Part shown: one piece after another, positions 63,121 through 64,000 of the stretch
How positions within the stretch are numbered: position 1 is the stretch's first letter
Layout: the number at the start of each line of letters is the position of its first letter
From: Priestia abyssalis
GTDB lineage: Bacteria > Bacillota > Bacilli > Bacillales > Bacillaceae_H
Length of the DNA stretch: 64,000 nt
Assembly: GCF_002019595.1 (NCBI RefSeq)
Contig: NZ_KV917369.1
Coordinates: 1,326,417 to 1,390,416 of the forward strand
Reading direction: 5' to 3'
The notes under the pieces: model-generated
Told to the model about the DNA's origin: nothing
The model's database searches: none
Seen by the model: only the letters and a program-made list of their open reading frames with translations
Made by a program: the position numbers and the translations under genes

Positions 63121-64000
63121 ATGAATATGAAGGTTAAGGGAAGGGTTGATTTCTTCTTAGTCGGAATTATTATTTTATCATTTTTTCTGAACTTTTATCA
63201 GTTGAAAGATGCAGGGTCAAACACGTACTACACCGTAGCAGTTAAAAGTATGTTAACAGGCTTTCATACCTTTTTCTATGCATCCTTTGATCCAGCTGGA
63301 TTTATTACCGTAGATAAGCCTCCTGTAGCGTTATGGGTTCAAACCATCAGTGCTTATCTCTTTGGATTGAGCGATTTTAGTGTTCTCTTGCCTGAAGCGC
63401 TGGCAGGTGTGATTTCCGTTTGGTTGATGTATGTCATTGTTAAGCCTAAATTTGGCCGTATAGCTGCTTTAGTATCAAGCTTGGTATTAGCATGTTCGCC
63501 GATCTTTGTTGCCGTTGTCCGTACAAATAATGTAGACAGCATTCTTATTTTAACGTTATTGATTGCCACGTGGGCTTTAATGAAATCGGTGGAAAAACAA
63601 AAGGTTGGATGGCTGATTCTTAGTGTAGCACTTGTCGGTGTCGGCTTTAATATAAAAATGCTTCAAGCTTATATGGTATTGCCCGCTTTTTATCTTTTTT
63701 ACTTGATTGCTGTAAAGGTCAAGTGGACAAAACGTATTGTTCATCTGGTGATGGCTACTATTGTATTGGCTTCGGTTTCCTTGTCATGGCCGTTGGTCGT
63801 TGAGTTTACACCTGAAGATGAACGTCCTTATATTGGGGGAAGCGAGACCAATTCCGCTATTGAACTTGCCCTTGGATATAATGGGATTTCCCGTCTAACG
63901 GGGCAAAATGGACCTGGTGGCGGCGGTCCGCAGGGAACGGGCCAACAGGATGATAAGCAACAAAATCAACAAGAGGATAACAGTCAACAAGGTAACCAAC
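63121..64000 (+). CDS. YkcB-like membrane glycosyltransferase, GT-C fold (partial)
   Basis: The first 293 codons of a large multi-span enzyme cut by the right edge. ArnT/PMT-family hallmarks are the periplasmic-loop acid in NTYYTVAVKSMLTG, FDPAGFITVDKPPVALWVQ and VRTNNVDSILIL. At least seven hydrophobic segments are visible. After FTPEDERPYIGGSETNSAIEL a low-complexity Gly/Gln/Asn/Asp stretch begins (GPGGGGPQGTGQQDDKQQNQQ), as in YkcB relatives. It would transfer a polyprenyl-linked sugar to an extracellular acceptor. ATG 63121 with AAAAGGAGTAG. Confidence 0.88.
   Translation, partial: MNMKVKGRVDFFLVGIIILSFFLNFYQLKDAGSNTYYTVAVKSMLTGFHTFFYASFDPAGFITVDKPPVALWVQTISAYLFGLSDFSVLLPEALAGVISVWLMYVIVKPKFGRIAALVSSLVLACSPIFVAVVRTNNVDSILILTLLIATWALMKSVEKQKVGWLILSVALVGVGFNIKMLQAYMVLPAFYLFYLIAVKVKWTKRIVHLVMATIVLASVSLSWPLVVEFTPEDERPYIGGSETNSAIELALGYNGISRLTGQNGPGGGGPQGTGQQDDKQQNQQEDNSQQGNQ

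Overview
The window is an AT-rich chromosomal segment of an endospore-forming member of the Bacillaceae (Bacillus sensu lato). The evidence is a recU-ponA pair next to a yppC/sspM/yppE/yppF/yppG-like block, a recognisable spore protein (SspM), typical Firmicute leaders (SAM-I, tandem T-boxes, TPP riboswitch, a GlpP-type leader with a cre site) and GGAGG-type ribosome binding sites. I cannot name the species. It is not B. subtilis, because the gene order differs in many places.

Layout. 1-2942: ponA (cut by the left edge) and recU, minus strand. 3241-7000: yppC, sspM, yppD, yppE, yppF, yppG and small spore-type genes. 7000-9910: cold shock gene, GntR regulator and a drug/metabolite exporter. 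10003-10826: four tiny hydrophilic genes. 11053-13572: SAM-I riboswitch with metI and metC. 13638-16978: small genes, a SIMPL-domain protein and putP. 17055-19598: glpFK with cre, promoter and antiterminator leader. 19701-23445: two secreted peptidases. 23990-24193: a possible forespore small RNA. 24337-29721: two nearly identical T-box leaders, then aroA(G), aroC, hisC, tyrA, a contracted aromatic supraoperon without trp genes. 29842-39416: secreted ferritin-like proteins, an acetate permease, phoA with a PhoP box, and lipoproteins. 39583-44807: TetR regulator and a kynurenine (tryptophan degradation) cluster, kynU-permease-kynA-kynB. 45560-47155: PAS histidine kinase. 47270-49560: a plasmid-type Rep_3 initiator gene with 24 iterons and an AT-rich tract. 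49898-53115: HMP/thiamine-precursor ABC transporter under a TPP riboswitch. 53250-58858: an envelope-stress block (PPIC foldase, two-component system, PepSY-like membrane protein, HtrA protease). 58892-64000: a glycosyl-transfer cluster (GT2, GtrA, GalU, GalE, DedA, YkcB-like GT, cut by the right edge).

How the parts work together. The foldase, the PepSY-like gene and the HtrA protease share the same promoter architecture: two TTTTCAYC-type octamers 11 bp apart, exactly 10 nt before a -10 box. This suggests one local extracytoplasmic-stress regulon, probably driven by the OmpR-type regulator/kinase pair lying among them. GalU and GalE would supply UDP-sugars, the GT2 enzyme would load a polyprenyl carrier, GtrA would flip it and the YkcB-like enzyme would transfer the sugar outside. 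Tryptophan appears to be consumed here (kyn genes), while the trp genes expected between aroC and hisC are absent.

Most unusual content: (i) a complete plasmid-like iteron origin and initiator inside chromosomal housekeeping genes; (ii) tandem T-boxes that are nearly sequence-identical; (iii) two families of short dispersed repeats in intergenic regions, one a bipartite double stem-loop; (iv) a candidate sigma-F/G-dependent structured RNA; (v) the shared octamer operator.
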